Shown: positions 52,993 through 61,327 of the stretch, in pieces
How positions within the stretch are numbered: the stretch's first letter is position 1
Layout of the letters: the number at the start of each line of letters is the position of its first letter
Source: Aeromonas australiensis
Lineage (GTDB): Bacteria > Pseudomonadota > Gammaproteobacteria > Enterobacterales > Aeromonadaceae
Length of the DNA: 64,000 bases
Reading direction: 5' to 3'
Assembly: GCF_000819725.1 (NCBI RefSeq)
Contig: NZ_CDDH01000056.1
Coordinates: forward strand, 43,971-107,970
The notes under the pieces: model-generated
Seen by the model: the letters and a program-made list of their open reading frames with translations, nothing else
Database searches by the model: none
What the model was told of the DNA's origin: nothing
Translations under genes and position numbers: made by a program

Positions 52993-54084
52993 ATGACGAG
53001 TCGTGAACAAGAGATCCTCGCCCTGCTGCGTCAGGATCCCATGATTGTCCAGCAGGATCTGGCCGACCGCCTTGGCATCAGCCGCTCCGCGCTGGCCAGC
53101 CACATCTCCAGCCTGATCCGGCAGGGGTATGTGCAGGGTAGAGGCTATGTATTGCGAGAGGGCCCCTACGTGGTGGTGATCGGCGGTGCCAATATGGATA
53201 TTTGCGGTACCAGTCACGACAACCTGCTGCTAGGCGACTCCAACCCGGGCAAGGTGCGCACCTCGGCCGGTGGTGTCGGCCGCAATATCGCCGAGAATCT
53301 GGCACGGCTCGGCAGCGATACCCGGTTGCTGACCGCGGTCGGTAACGACCAGTATGGCCACCATCTATTGGAGGTGAGCCAGCGGGCCGGCGTCGATGTG
53401 CGCCAGACCCTGGTACTCGATGGCCACACCACCTCCTGCTACCTCAGCATTCACGATGGCAGCGGCGAGATGAGCTGCGCCATCAACGACATGGCCATTA
53501 TCGAACAGCTCACCCCTGCCCGCCTGACCCCGCTCACCGGCTTTCTCGGTGGTGCCCGGCTCTGGGTGCTCGACACCAATCTGGCCACCCACACCCTCGA
53601 CTGGCTATTCGGGCGGCAGGGGGATCATGCCATCTTTGTCGATACTGTTTCGGTCGCCAAGGTGGAGAAGATCCGTCCCTGGCTCGGCAAGATCCATACC
53701 CTCAAACCCAATCGCAGCGAAGCCGAGCAGCTGTGCGGCATGACCATCGCCGGGCCCGAAACCTGGCCCATGGTGGCCGCCTGGTTCCACCGCGCCGGGG
53801 TCAAGCGGCTGTTCCTCAGTCTGGGGGAACAGGGGATCTTCTACAGCGATGGCGAGCAGCAGGGCCACCTGCCGGTGCTGGGCAGTCCTGTGCTCAATGT
53901 GACCGGCGGCGGGGATGCCTTTATGGCTGGCCTCGCCCACGCCTGGCTGCAAGAGCTCGACATTGCCCAAACCACCCGCTTTGCCCTGGGCTGCGCCGCC
54001 CTCACCGTCAATTGTTCCGATACCGTTTTTTCCGGTCTCTGCAAGACCGCCGTTGACCGCATACTGGAGGAGTACTCATGCTGA
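52993..54084 (+). CDS. psuK: Pseudouridine kinase with N-terminal helix-turn-helix
   Basis: The 363-residue fusion begins with a winged helix (residues 3-55, REQEILALLRQDPMIVQQDLADRLGISRSALASHI). A PfkB sugar kinase domain follows (VVVIGGANMDICG; SAGGVGRNIAENLARLG; catalytic GGGDAFMAGLAHA). It phosphorylates pseudouridine to its 5'-phosphate, the substrate of PsuG. ATG 52993 is chosen over the upstream TTG. The stop overlaps psuG by 7 bp. Confidence 0.92.
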   Translation: MTSREQEILALLRQDPMIVQQDLADRLGISRSALASHISSLIRQGYVQGRGYVLREGPYVVVIGGANMDICGTSHDNLLLGDSNPGKVRTSAGGVGRNIAENLARLGSDTRLLTAVGNDQYGHHLLEVSQRAGVDVRQTLVLDGHTTSCYLSIHDGSGEMSCAINDMAIIEQLTPARLTPLTGFLGGARLWVLDTNLATHTLDWLFGRQGDHAIFVDTVSVAKVEKIRPWLGKIHTLKPNRSEAEQLCGMTIAGPETWPMVAAWFHRAGVKRLFLSLGEQGIFYSDGEQQGHLPVLGSPVLNVTGGGDAFMAGLAHAWLQELDIAQTTRFALGCAALTVNCSDTVFSGLCKTAVDRILEEYSC

Positions 54085-54986
54085 ACGCTTACCTCGATAT
54101 CCAACCGGAAGTGGCTGCCGCGCTGGCCGCCGGCAAACCGGTGGTCGCCCTCGAATCCACCATCATCTCCCACGGCATGCCCTATCCGCAGAACGTGGAG
54201 ACGGCCCGTCAGGTTGAACAGGTGGTGCGCGATAACGGCGCCATTCCGGCCACCATCGCCATCCTCGACGGCCGCCTCAAGGTGGGTCTTGATGCCGGTG
54301 CGCTGGAAGCGCTGGGCCGTGCTGGCCACAGCGTGACCAAGTGCAGCCGCCGCGACATTCCGTTCGTACTGGCGCGCAAGGGAATGGGAGCCACCACGGT
54401 CGCCTCGACCATGATCATCGCTGCCATGGCGGGGATCCGGGTCTTTGCCACCGGTGGTATCGGAGGGGTACATCGCGGCGCGCAAGAGAGCTTCGATATC
54501 TCCGCCGATCTGCAGGAGCTGGCCCACACGCCGGTGGCCGTGGTCTGCGCCGGTGCCAAGTCGATCCTCGATATCGGGCTGACCCTGGAGTATCTGGAGA
54601 CACAAGGGGTGCCGGTGATAGGCTATCAAACCGAGGAGCTGCCCGCCTTCTACACCCGCGAGAGCGGCTTCAAAGTTGATTATCGACTGGAGAGTCCGGC
54701 AGCCATCGCCGAGGCGCTGCGCCTTAAGTGGGAGCTGGGACTGGCGGGCGGCGCCGTGGTGGCCAACCCCATCCCGAGCGCACACGCCATGCCGAAAGCC
54801 GATATCGACGCGGCCATTGCCCGGGCGCTCCATGAAGCGGACGAGCAGGGGATCAAGGGCAAGGCGTCAACCCCCTTCCTGCTGGCCCGCGTCTGCGAGC
54901 TGACCGGCGGCAACTCGCTGGCGGCCAACATCCAGCTGGTACTGAACAACGCGGCGCTCGGTGCCCGGATCGCTGCCGCGCTTTAA
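54078..54986 (+). CDS. psuG: Pseudouridine-5'-phosphate glycosidase
   Basis: The 302-residue enzyme has VALESTIISHGMPYPQNVETA, KCSRRDIPFVLARKGMGATTVASTM and ATGGIGGVHRGAQ, the PsuG signature. It has the Lys and Asp residues used for Schiff-base formation. It reversibly splits pseudouridine phosphate to uracil and ribose 5-phosphate. Overlaps psuK by 7 bp, so translation is coupled. Confidence 0.96.
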   Translation: MLNAYLDIQPEVAAALAAGKPVVALESTIISHGMPYPQNVETARQVEQVVRDNGAIPATIAILDGRLKVGLDAGALEALGRAGHSVTKCSRRDIPFVLARKGMGATTVASTMIIAAMAGIRVFATGGIGGVHRGAQESFDISADLQELAHTPVAVVCAGAKSILDIGLTLEYLETQGVPVIGYQTEELPAFYTRESGFKVDYRLESPAAIAEALRLKWELGLAGGAVVANPIPSAHAMPKADIDAAIARALHEADEQGIKGKASTPFLLARVCELTGGNSLAANIQLVLNNAALGARIAAAL

Positions 54987-55010
54987 TCCACACCAAAACC
55001 CAGCCATATC

Positions 55011-55044
55011 AAAGAGGGCCTCACGGCCCTCTTTGTTGTTTTTG
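55011..55044 (+). terminator. psuKG terminator
   Basis: Stem aaagagggcc/ggccctcttt with a tcac loop followed by a T-rich run, 24 bp after the psuG stop. Confidence 0.92.
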
Positions 55045-55072
55045 CTATCGACTGCGCTATTGCAACGCTGTG

Positions 55073-55801
55073 TTATTGCAGTACCACGCGCCCATTGAGG
55101 GGCTGTACCGGCCGGTTGTTGGGGTGGTGCATCACCGCCTTGAAGGTGTCGATCTGGGCCTGACTGACCTCAACAGGCTGCTTCATCACCAGCCAGCGCA
55201 CTCCTTCCGAGCAGGGAGGCGTAGTAAGGGAACCGCTGAAGCGATAGTAGTCACGATTCTTGGGCAGCAGTTGCTCAGCAGAGAGCGGCGCCTTAAGGGC
55301 CTGGATCTCCCCCACCTTGGCCGGTAGTTCACCCCAGGCAGCCGCCAGCACCGGATTGGCATTGCCAGCCTCGAACATCACCGCCACCACGGCGATCTCT
55401 CCCTTGTCACTGGCGTGCACCAGATGCCCTTCCAGCGGATAGGATTTGCCCTCGATGAGGTTTTCACTCGGGGCGTGGAAGTGGAACTGCTTGAGTTCAA
55501 ACCTGGTGCCATCGAGTTGCAAGGTGCTACCCGGAGCATAACCGACCTGCACGGTATGACCGTTGTTGACCACTGTGTTGCCACCCGCCAGATAGTGGAG
55601 TACCAGCGGGGCCAGTTTGGCCTCGACCAATCCGCTCAGGTTAACCGGTGACTGATTGCTGCCCGCACACTGACCAAACTCCGGGGTCAGCTTGGCCCAG
55701 TGGGCAGGCCCCGCCTCACCGCTATATCCCCAATGGGGGGTCGCAGCAAACACGACAGGGCACAGCAACAGGGAGCAGGCCAACAGAGACTTTCTCATCA
55801 T
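55073..55801 (-). CDS. Alpha-carbonic anhydrase, periplasmic
   Basis: The 242-residue protein has a signal peptide (RKSLLACSLLLCPVVFA, cut before ATPHWGYSG). The alpha-class zinc histidines are in QFHFHAPSEN and EGHLVHAS, with the gatekeeping SLTTPPCSEGVRWLV. It hydrates CO2 in the periplasm. The N-terminal HWGYSGEAGPAHW motif and length are as in other Gram-negative members. Cys pair (GQCAG and PPCSE) likely forms a disulfide. Confidence 0.95.
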   Translation of the reverse strand: MMRKSLLACSLLLCPVVFAATPHWGYSGEAGPAHWAKLTPEFGQCAGSNQSPVNLSGLVEAKLAPLVLHYLAGGNTVVNNGHTVQVGYAPGSTLQLDGTRFELKQFHFHAPSENLIEGKSYPLEGHLVHASDKGEIAVVAVMFEAGNANPVLAAAWGELPAKVGEIQALKAPLSAEQLLPKNRDYYRFSGSLTTPPCSEGVRWLVMKQPVEVSQAQIDTFKAVMHHPNNRPVQPLNGRVVLQ

Positions 55802-56148
55802 ACATCCTTATCTTGATTGAAAAGCACAACCACCCCCTCCCCCGGATAGCGGGGCATGCAGAGATGGCATATCAGATATGCGGGATACAGAGCATCAGGG
55901 CGACTTTCTAATAGTAACGAGCACGAGTTGGTCAATCGGTTTGACCGTGGCTCACTACAGAGTCGTTTGGCAAGTATATGGTGAGGGATCGGCAGAGACA
56001 GTGAAAGAGGGGAAAATTAATCAGCCGGCTATCCACTCATCGTCTGGCAGGCGCGGAGCAAGGTTCAGGGAGTCACGCTTTCATAACAACCATCCATAAC
56101 GACCATCGCGGGAGTCCGGGCTCCCGCGATGGTTGCCGATAACGGCAA
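55802..56148. other. Gene-free stretch with pap terminator
   Basis: No gene. The hairpin accatcgcgggag/ctcccgcgatggt at 56102-56133 is the likely terminator of the leftward pap gene. Confidence 0.6.
56102..56133 (-). terminator. pap terminator
   Basis: Perfect 13-bp stem with a 6-nt loop, 16 bp beyond the stop of the prolyl aminopeptidase gene. Confidence 0.75.
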
Positions 56149-57423
56149 TTAACGGTCGCGATTCAAGGCGATCAGGCGATCAAGGATCGCTTCACCATCG
56201 GCGCGCAAACCGTTGTGCTCATATTCATTGGTGATCCAGGCGCGACTGCTGCCAAGACCACGCAGGGTCTCACGGCTGTAATCAAACTCCACGTACATAT
56301 CCTCGGCATAGACGGCGCAGGCTACCGGCACCTTGTTGCGGGCCAGCTGTGCCGAGTCATAGAGCGCCCCCCAGTCCGCCTTGTTGGCCAGCAGATGGGC
56401 CGCCTCTTTCAGGGGTAGCAACTCGCAAAACTGCTCGAACATCCAGGGGTAAACCATCTCGCCGGTGAAGGCGAAATCCTTGCCCGGAGCCCAGTTCACC
56501 GCAGGAAACTCCCCTCTGACCCGCTCCGCCGCCCAGCGAGTCGCCTCCCCTTCGGCGTAGATAGCTTCGTGCAGAATGGCAAACAGCGGGTTGCTATTGA
56601 ATGGCTGCATGCTCTGCACCTGATAGAGAAAGGCCGGGCTCAGCTTGTCGCCGATAAAGGCCTCTTCCAGCAGGTAATAAAGCGCCTCAAAAGCACCCGT
56701 AGCACCGAGATCCAGCCCTTGCTGCTGGAACTGCTCCACCGTCAGGCGTTGGCCGTTGGGCAGCCGCACATCGTGCTGGTGCAGATGGTTGGCCAGCCGG
56801 TTGGCGATGGGTTGAGCGTGGGGGAAGCGGGCGAAGAAGGCGCGGTTCTTGTCAGCCACCCTCTGGTAGGTAGCGCGGTAAACCTCCTCGGCACTGCGGC
56901 CAATCGGCGCGATGCCGCCAGTGATATAGACCTCCCTCAGGCTGTCAGGAAAGAGCGAAAGATAGGTCAGGCAGCAAAAGCCGCCAAAGCTTTGCCCCAG
57001 CAGGCTCCAGCGATGCTTGGGGCTAAGCTCCTGGCGGATGAACTCGGCATCTTGCACTATGCTGTCGGCGCGAAAATAGCCGAGATACTCAGCCTGCTCG
57101 GCTGGGGTCATTTTGGCAAGAATCTGCCCGTGGATGGGGCTCGACATCCCGGTGCCACGCTGATCCAGCAGCAGCACCCGAAACTCCTGCAACGCCCGCT
57201 TGAGCCAACCACTGTTAGCCGTCGGGCGCGGCGCCCCGAATCCCGGCCCCCCTTGCAGAAACAGCAACCAGGGCAGCTTCTCATCGAGCTTCTCTTTGCG
57301 ACAGAGGGTGCGGGCAAACAGGGTAATGCTGTCGCCATCCGGCTCATCATGATCGAGGGGAACGGTAAAAAAGTGCGGCTCGCAATGAATGCCGTCCAAT
57401 ACATAGCTCAAGGGGCTGCTCAT
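56149..57423 (-). CDS. pap: Prolyl aminopeptidase (S33)
   Basis: The 424-residue enzyme MSSPLSYVLDGIHCEPHFFTVPLDH matches the A. sobria prolyl aminopeptidase from start to end. It has the oxyanion GGPG (LQGGPGFGAPRP), nucleophile Ser in GQSFGGFCCL, and late YEHNGLRADG with the catalytic His. It removes N-terminal proline and hydroxyproline from peptides. The frame extends to 57504 but the ATG at 57423 is the family start. This gene is the best genus marker here. Confidence 0.96.
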   Translation of the reverse strand: MSSPLSYVLDGIHCEPHFFTVPLDHDEPDGDSITLFARTLCRKEKLDEKLPWLLFLQGGPGFGAPRPTANSGWLKRALQEFRVLLLDQRGTGMSSPIHGQILAKMTPAEQAEYLGYFRADSIVQDAEFIRQELSPKHRWSLLGQSFGGFCCLTYLSLFPDSLREVYITGGIAPIGRSAEEVYRATYQRVADKNRAFFARFPHAQPIANRLANHLHQHDVRLPNGQRLTVEQFQQQGLDLGATGAFEALYYLLEEAFIGDKLSPAFLYQVQSMQPFNSNPLFAILHEAIYAEGEATRWAAERVRGEFPAVNWAPGKDFAFTGEMVYPWMFEQFCELLPLKEAAHLLANKADWGALYDSAQLARNKVPVACAVYAEDMYVEFDYSRETLRGLGSSRAWITNEYEHNGLRADGEAILDRLIALNRDR

Positions 57424-57759
57424 CTGGGATCTCTCCGTCAGGATGGGAACATCATTGAACCCATCATATCCCCGCCCAGCCACAGGGTCACTCCGGTTTT
57501 CCAAAATGTTAACAATGGCTTAAAGATCGAAACATCACCAGACAAGCCGCTCTTCAACAGTGCTGAATTAATTGTTTTGCAGGGCAGATAGACGCCATGG
57601 CGTCATTCACCAAAGATGGCTCACCTGCAAAGGTGTGCAGCCATTCCGGCCGACCGCATGGATAAGGGAACCTGATGAAACCAATGAGAAACAGGGCCAC
57701 AAAGAGGGAGAAGATAAGCCGCCATACCTGGCAACATGAAGCAATAACTGAGAAATGAA
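57424..57759. other. Gene-free stretch
   Basis: No gene or clear repeat. It holds the pap promoter and separates it from the tRNA pair. Confidence 0.5.
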
Positions 57760-57787
57760 AAAAGCCCGCTCGATTGAGCGGGCTTTT
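57760..57787 (-). terminator. Terminator of the tRNA operon
   Basis: Perfect 12-bp stem aaaagcccgctc/gagcgggctttt with a gatt loop, 6 bp after the tRNA-Asn 3' end on the - strand. Confidence 0.92.
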
Positions 57788-57793
57788 CGAATT

Positions 57794-57869
57794 TGGCTCC
57801 TCCTACTGGACTTGAACCAGTGACATACGGATTAACAGTCCGCCGTTCTACCGACTGAACTAAGGAGGA
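57794..57869 (-). tRNA. tRNA-Asn (anticodon GTT)
   Basis: Seventy-six nt on the - strand; acceptor TCCTCCT/AGGAGGA, anticodon loop CTGTTAA with GTT, T loop GGTTCAAGTCC, encoded CCA. Four nt separate it from tRNA-Phe upstream. Confidence 0.96.
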
Positions 57870-57873
57870 ATTA

Positions 57874-57949
57874 TGGTGCCCAGAGACGGAATCGAACCGC
57901 CGACACGGGGATTTTCAATCCCCTGCTCTACCGACTGAGCTATCTGGGC
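57874..57949 (-). tRNA. tRNA-Phe (anticodon GAA)
   Basis: Seventy-six nt on the - strand; acceptor GCCCAGA/TCTGGGC, anticodon stem GGGGA-TTGAAAA-TCCCC with GAA, T arm GGTTCGATTCC, encoded CCA. First gene of a two-tRNA transcript. Confidence 0.96.
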
Positions 57950-58202
57950 AACGGCGCGCATTAAACCCTTTCCAGCGCAGAGTGTCAACCATGATGGCAC
58001 GATAAAAAGTGCGTTCGCTCAACAACCGAACGAAGCGACCATTTATTATCCACTCCAGTCCCGTTTCATGCACTTGCTGGCCTCTGAACACCCTGCAGTC
58101 TGCGCCAATATGATGGAAATTCGAGGTTCAGTGGGTCCGCCGCATTGAGCCGAATCCACTCTGCGAGTATGCTTTGCCGCAATGATACCGCCTGGAGGCA
58201 AC

Positions 58203-58550
58203 ATGAGTCTGAATATGCAAGAGTGGCGTGATGAGACCACCGAGATCGTCAACGAACTGCTGGCCGATGGCAGCAATCCCGATGCGGATTACGACATCGA
58301 GCACCACTTCGCCTGCCAGGATTTCGACCGTCTGGAAAAAGCAGCGGTTGACCTGTTCAAGGCCGGTTTTGAAGTGACCGATGCCGAAGAGATGGAGCTG
58401 GATGACGGCGCCACCATCTTCTGCTTCGATGCCACCATCGAGTGCAAGCTGAATGTCGAAGCGATCGTTGCCGATATCGCCAAGATGCTGCCCATCCTGG
58501 AAAAATACGGGGTGGATTACGATGGTTGGGGCACCTACTTCCAGGATTGA
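58203..58550 (+). CDS. rraB: RraB, regulator of RNase E
   Basis: The 115-residue acidic protein has ETTEIVNELLADGSNPDADYDIEHHFACQDFDRLEKAAVDLFKAGFEVTDAEEMELDDG and ends YGVDYDGWGTYFQD, as RraB does, but lacks the long acidic tail of the E. coli protein. It binds RNase E and inhibits its action on selected transcripts. GGAGG precedes the ATG at 58203. Confidence 0.92.
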   Translation: MSLNMQEWRDETTEIVNELLADGSNPDADYDIEHHFACQDFDRLEKAAVDLFKAGFEVTDAEEMELDDGATIFCFDATIECKLNVEAIVADIAKMLPILEKYGVDYDGWGTYFQD

Positions 58551-58568
58551 TCCTGCCTCCATCGTAAA

Positions 58569-58600
58569 ACAACAAGGCCACCTTGCGGTGGCCTTGTTGT
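58569..58600. terminator. Bidirectional terminator
   Basis: Perfect 14-bp stem acaacaaggccacc/ggtggccttgttgt with a ttgc loop, between convergent rraB and the GGDEF-EAL gene. Confidence 0.92.
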
Positions 58601-58613
58601 TTCTGACGATCTC

Positions 58614-60578
58614 TCACACCAGATAGCTGGCAGCAAACTCCGCCGGCGGCAGGGGGCGGCTGAACAGATAGCCCTGTAACCGATCACACCCCGCCTCAGT
58701 CAGCCACAACTGCTGCTCGGGTGTTTCCACCCCTTCGGCGGTGATCCGGATCCCAAGCTCATGGGCAAGGCCAATCACAGAACGCACAATGGCTGTCGTG
58801 GCACTGTTGCTGGCCAGCCCTTGGGTAAAGCTGCGATCCAGCTTGAGGGTCGCCACCTGCAAACGCGGCAGATAGGCCAGCGAACAGTAACCGGTACCAA
58901 AGTCGTCGATGGCCAGCTGAAAACCGGCGGCAATCAGGTTGTCGAGGTTGGTCTCAATCTCTTCGGCGTTCTCCATCAACACCCCTTCGGTGATCTCCAG
59001 CTCCAGTTGACTGGCCTTGAGACCATGGCGAGCGATGCAGGCAGAGACCCGTTCACAGAGCGCCGGATCACGGAACTGTAGCGGTGAGAGGTTGATGGAG
59101 AGCACCATATCCGGCTGCGCAGTTTGCCACTGCGCCAGCTGGGCACACCCCTGCTCCAGCATCAGCTGGCCAAGTTGGCCGATGATCCCCATCTCTTCCG
59201 CCAACGGAATGAATTCGTCGGGGGAGATCATCCCAAGCTCAGGATGGGGCCAGCGACAGAGCAGCTCGGCGCCGTGCAGCCGGTGAGTGCGGGTACAGAT
59301 AATGGGCTGATAGACGGCAACCAGCTGGGCGGACTTGATAGCGAGCGGCAACTGGGCGGCGATCAGCTGACGCCGCTTGAGCCGGGCATGCAGCTCGGGA
59401 TCAAACAGGGTGCAGTACTGCTGCTGCCGCTTGCCCTGCGCCAGCGCAGCCTCGGCATGGCTGAGTAACCGCTCGGCATCACTGGCCCGCCCTTGCGCCA
59501 GCCCCAGAAACACCGGGATCTGGATACGATGCTCTTCCACCTGATAGTGTTCCATCAGCTGCTGTTGCAGATGCTGGCTCCATGCCGACAGCGATTCATT
59601 GAAATCGGGCAGCAACAGACAAAAATCATCTGCTGCAACCCGACAGAGCAGAGAGCGCGGCGGTACCAGCTGTTGCAACCGCTTGGCCACCTGACTGAGC
59701 AGGCGGTCGGCGACCCGGATCCCGAAACGATCGTTGATCTCGCGAAAATGATGCAGGTCGACCAGTACCAGGGTGGCGCCGCGGCTACCCAGATGGCGAC
59801 TGGTCTGCAAGAACCGGGTGAGTTTAAGCAGCCCGGTCAGGCTGTCGTAGTGTTGCTCCTGCTGCAACTGTGCCTGGGTGGTGCGCAGGCCGGTGATATC
59901 ACGGCCAAGAGTCAATACTCCGAGGGAATGGCCATCACCATCGGATACATCGACCCGGGTGATCTCCATGTGTCGCCCCTGCCCACGGGCATCTAGCAGA
60001 CAACACTCGCCGTGCCCCATCCCCTGGGGCGCCGCCAACCGGAACGGCAGCTGCTGCCCCAGTACCTCATCCGCCTCCTGGCCGATAAAGTCGAGAAACG
60101 CCTGATTGCACTCCAGCAGCACGCCATCATGGTCATCAAAACGGATCAGATCCGGGATAGCATCCAGCAAAAAACGCTGCAACAACTGCTGCTGTTTGAC
60201 CGTCTGTTCAAGGCTCTTGCGCTGGGCAATTTCGTTAACCACGCCGAATACTGCGCACGCCTCACCCTGCGGGGTGTAAAGAGGCACCTTGTGCACCTCC
60301 ATCCAGCAGGTATCACCACCCCGGTTGCAATGGAGCTGCTGATACAGCATCGGCACGCCCCCGGCAAACAGCTGCCCATCCTCACTACGAAATACATCGC
60401 CCCAGGGCAGCTCTGCGTCTGTCTTGCCGATTACCTCGGCAGGCGACCCTAGCTTGGCTTCACGGGCGAACTCACGATTGGCGAACAGATAGCGCCCATG
60501 ACTATCTCGACAGAAGATACTCATTGGCAATTGGTCGATGATCTGCTGCAGCAGATCCGGGGTAATCATGTTGTTCAC
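58614..60578 (-). CDS. PAS-PAS-GGDEF-EAL cyclic-di-GMP phosphodiesterase
   Basis: The 654-residue cytoplasmic protein has two PAS domains (about 8-120 and 130-230), a GGDEF domain in which the active site is AADDF (RVAADDFCLLL) and therefore probably inactive, and an EAL domain. The EAL domain keeps ELL in GAELLCRW, NLSPLQFR, EITEGVLM, DDFGTGYCSLAYL and AEGVET, so hydrolysis of c-di-GMP is likely. The degenerate GGDEF may bind GTP and activate the EAL part. Confidence 0.93.
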   Translation of the reverse strand: MNNMITPDLLQQIIDQLPMSIFCRDSHGRYLFANREFAREAKLGSPAEVIGKTDAELPWGDVFRSEDGQLFAGGVPMLYQQLHCNRGGDTCWMEVHKVPLYTPQGEACAVFGVVNEIAQRKSLEQTVKQQQLLQRFLLDAIPDLIRFDDHDGVLLECNQAFLDFIGQEADEVLGQQLPFRLAAPQGMGHGECCLLDARGQGRHMEITRVDVSDGDGHSLGVLTLGRDITGLRTTQAQLQQEQHYDSLTGLLKLTRFLQTSRHLGSRGATLVLVDLHHFREINDRFGIRVADRLLSQVAKRLQQLVPPRSLLCRVAADDFCLLLPDFNESLSAWSQHLQQQLMEHYQVEEHRIQIPVFLGLAQGRASDAERLLSHAEAALAQGKRQQQYCTLFDPELHARLKRRQLIAAQLPLAIKSAQLVAVYQPIICTRTHRLHGAELLCRWPHPELGMISPDEFIPLAEEMGIIGQLGQLMLEQGCAQLAQWQTAQPDMVLSINLSPLQFRDPALCERVSACIARHGLKASQLELEITEGVLMENAEEIETNLDNLIAAGFQLAIDDFGTGYCSLAYLPRLQVATLKLDRSFTQGLASNSATTAIVRSVIGLAHELGIRITAEGVETPEQQLWLTEAGCDRLQGYLFSRPLPPAEFAASYLV

Positions 60579-60755
60579 ATGGGGCGCTTATGGAGGAATT
60601 TCGAGCAAATCTATGATAGCAAACCAATTTTGTAAAGCACCCCGATCACCTCCCCATAACACCGAACGCTGGATGGTTGCTGACAGAGATTGTCGCTCCG
60701 GCGATAATAGGCGCCGGTTGGCCAATGGCCTGGTGATATGGACGAGAGAAACAAG

Positions 60756-61250
60756 ATGAAAAAGATGATGGGGAGCGCATTGGCGCTGCTGCTGGTTGGT
60801 TGTGCCGGCGATAATAATGGTGGCGAAGCCTATCGCTACAATCCGCCAATTGCCAAGGCAACCAACAACACTCAGGAGATGGCGATCCCGGTGGACCTGG
60901 TGTGGGCTCGCGCCGAGAAGTGGTTCAACGATCATGGACTCACCATCGAAAACAGCCAGCGCGGTGCCGGCCTGATGACCGCCAACGTCAACCAGTCAGC
61001 CGACGGACTGGAGTGGCTGGACTGCGGCACCATGGGGTCCAAAGTTGCACTGGGCAACCCGAACCTGCAGATCAACCTGATCATCACCCAAAGCGGCAAC
61101 AGCAGCGTGGCCACCGTCAACGTCAAGGGCAACACCGACCTGTTCTTCGTTGAATCCTCAGGCGAGCGCATACCTGCCCCCTCCATCAAGCCGGTCTGTG
61201 TCTCTCGCGGCACCCTGGAGCAGAGCCTGTTTGCCACCCTCGGCAACTGA
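60756..61250 (+). CDS. Lipoprotein of unknown function
   Basis: The 164-residue protein has a lipobox LLVGC (MGSALALLLVGCAGDNNGG), a charged linker, and a domain with IPVDLVWARAEKWFNDHGLTIENS-QRGAGLMTAN. This start resembles small envelope lipoproteins with a BamC-like helix-grip fold, though I cannot name a family. The aspartates after the lipobox Cys are at +3, so outer-membrane sorting is likely. ATG 60756 follows GAGAAACA. Confidence 0.7.
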   Translation: MKKMMGSALALLLVGCAGDNNGGEAYRYNPPIAKATNNTQEMAIPVDLVWARAEKWFNDHGLTIENSQRGAGLMTANVNQSADGLEWLDCGTMGSKVALGNPNLQINLIITQSGNSSVATVNVKGNTDLFFVESSGERIPAPSIKPVCVSRGTLEQSLFATLGN

Positions 61251-61273
61251 TTTCGCTTCCCTGCAAAGATAAA

Positions 61274-61301
61274 AAAAGCGGCAGATTGCTCTGCCGCTTT
61301 T
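61274..61301. terminator. Bidirectional terminator
   Basis: Perfect 11-bp stem aaaagcggcag/ctgccgctttt with a 6-nt loop, between the convergent lipoprotein gene and the RTX gene. Confidence 0.93.
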
Positions 61302-61327
61302 GTATTTGAACAGCTATATCCTTTGGA

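Noticed and set aside
53841..54833. A 330-aa ORF opposite psuK-psuG
   Set aside because: Both + strand genes match their families throughout; the reverse frame has no recognisable domain.
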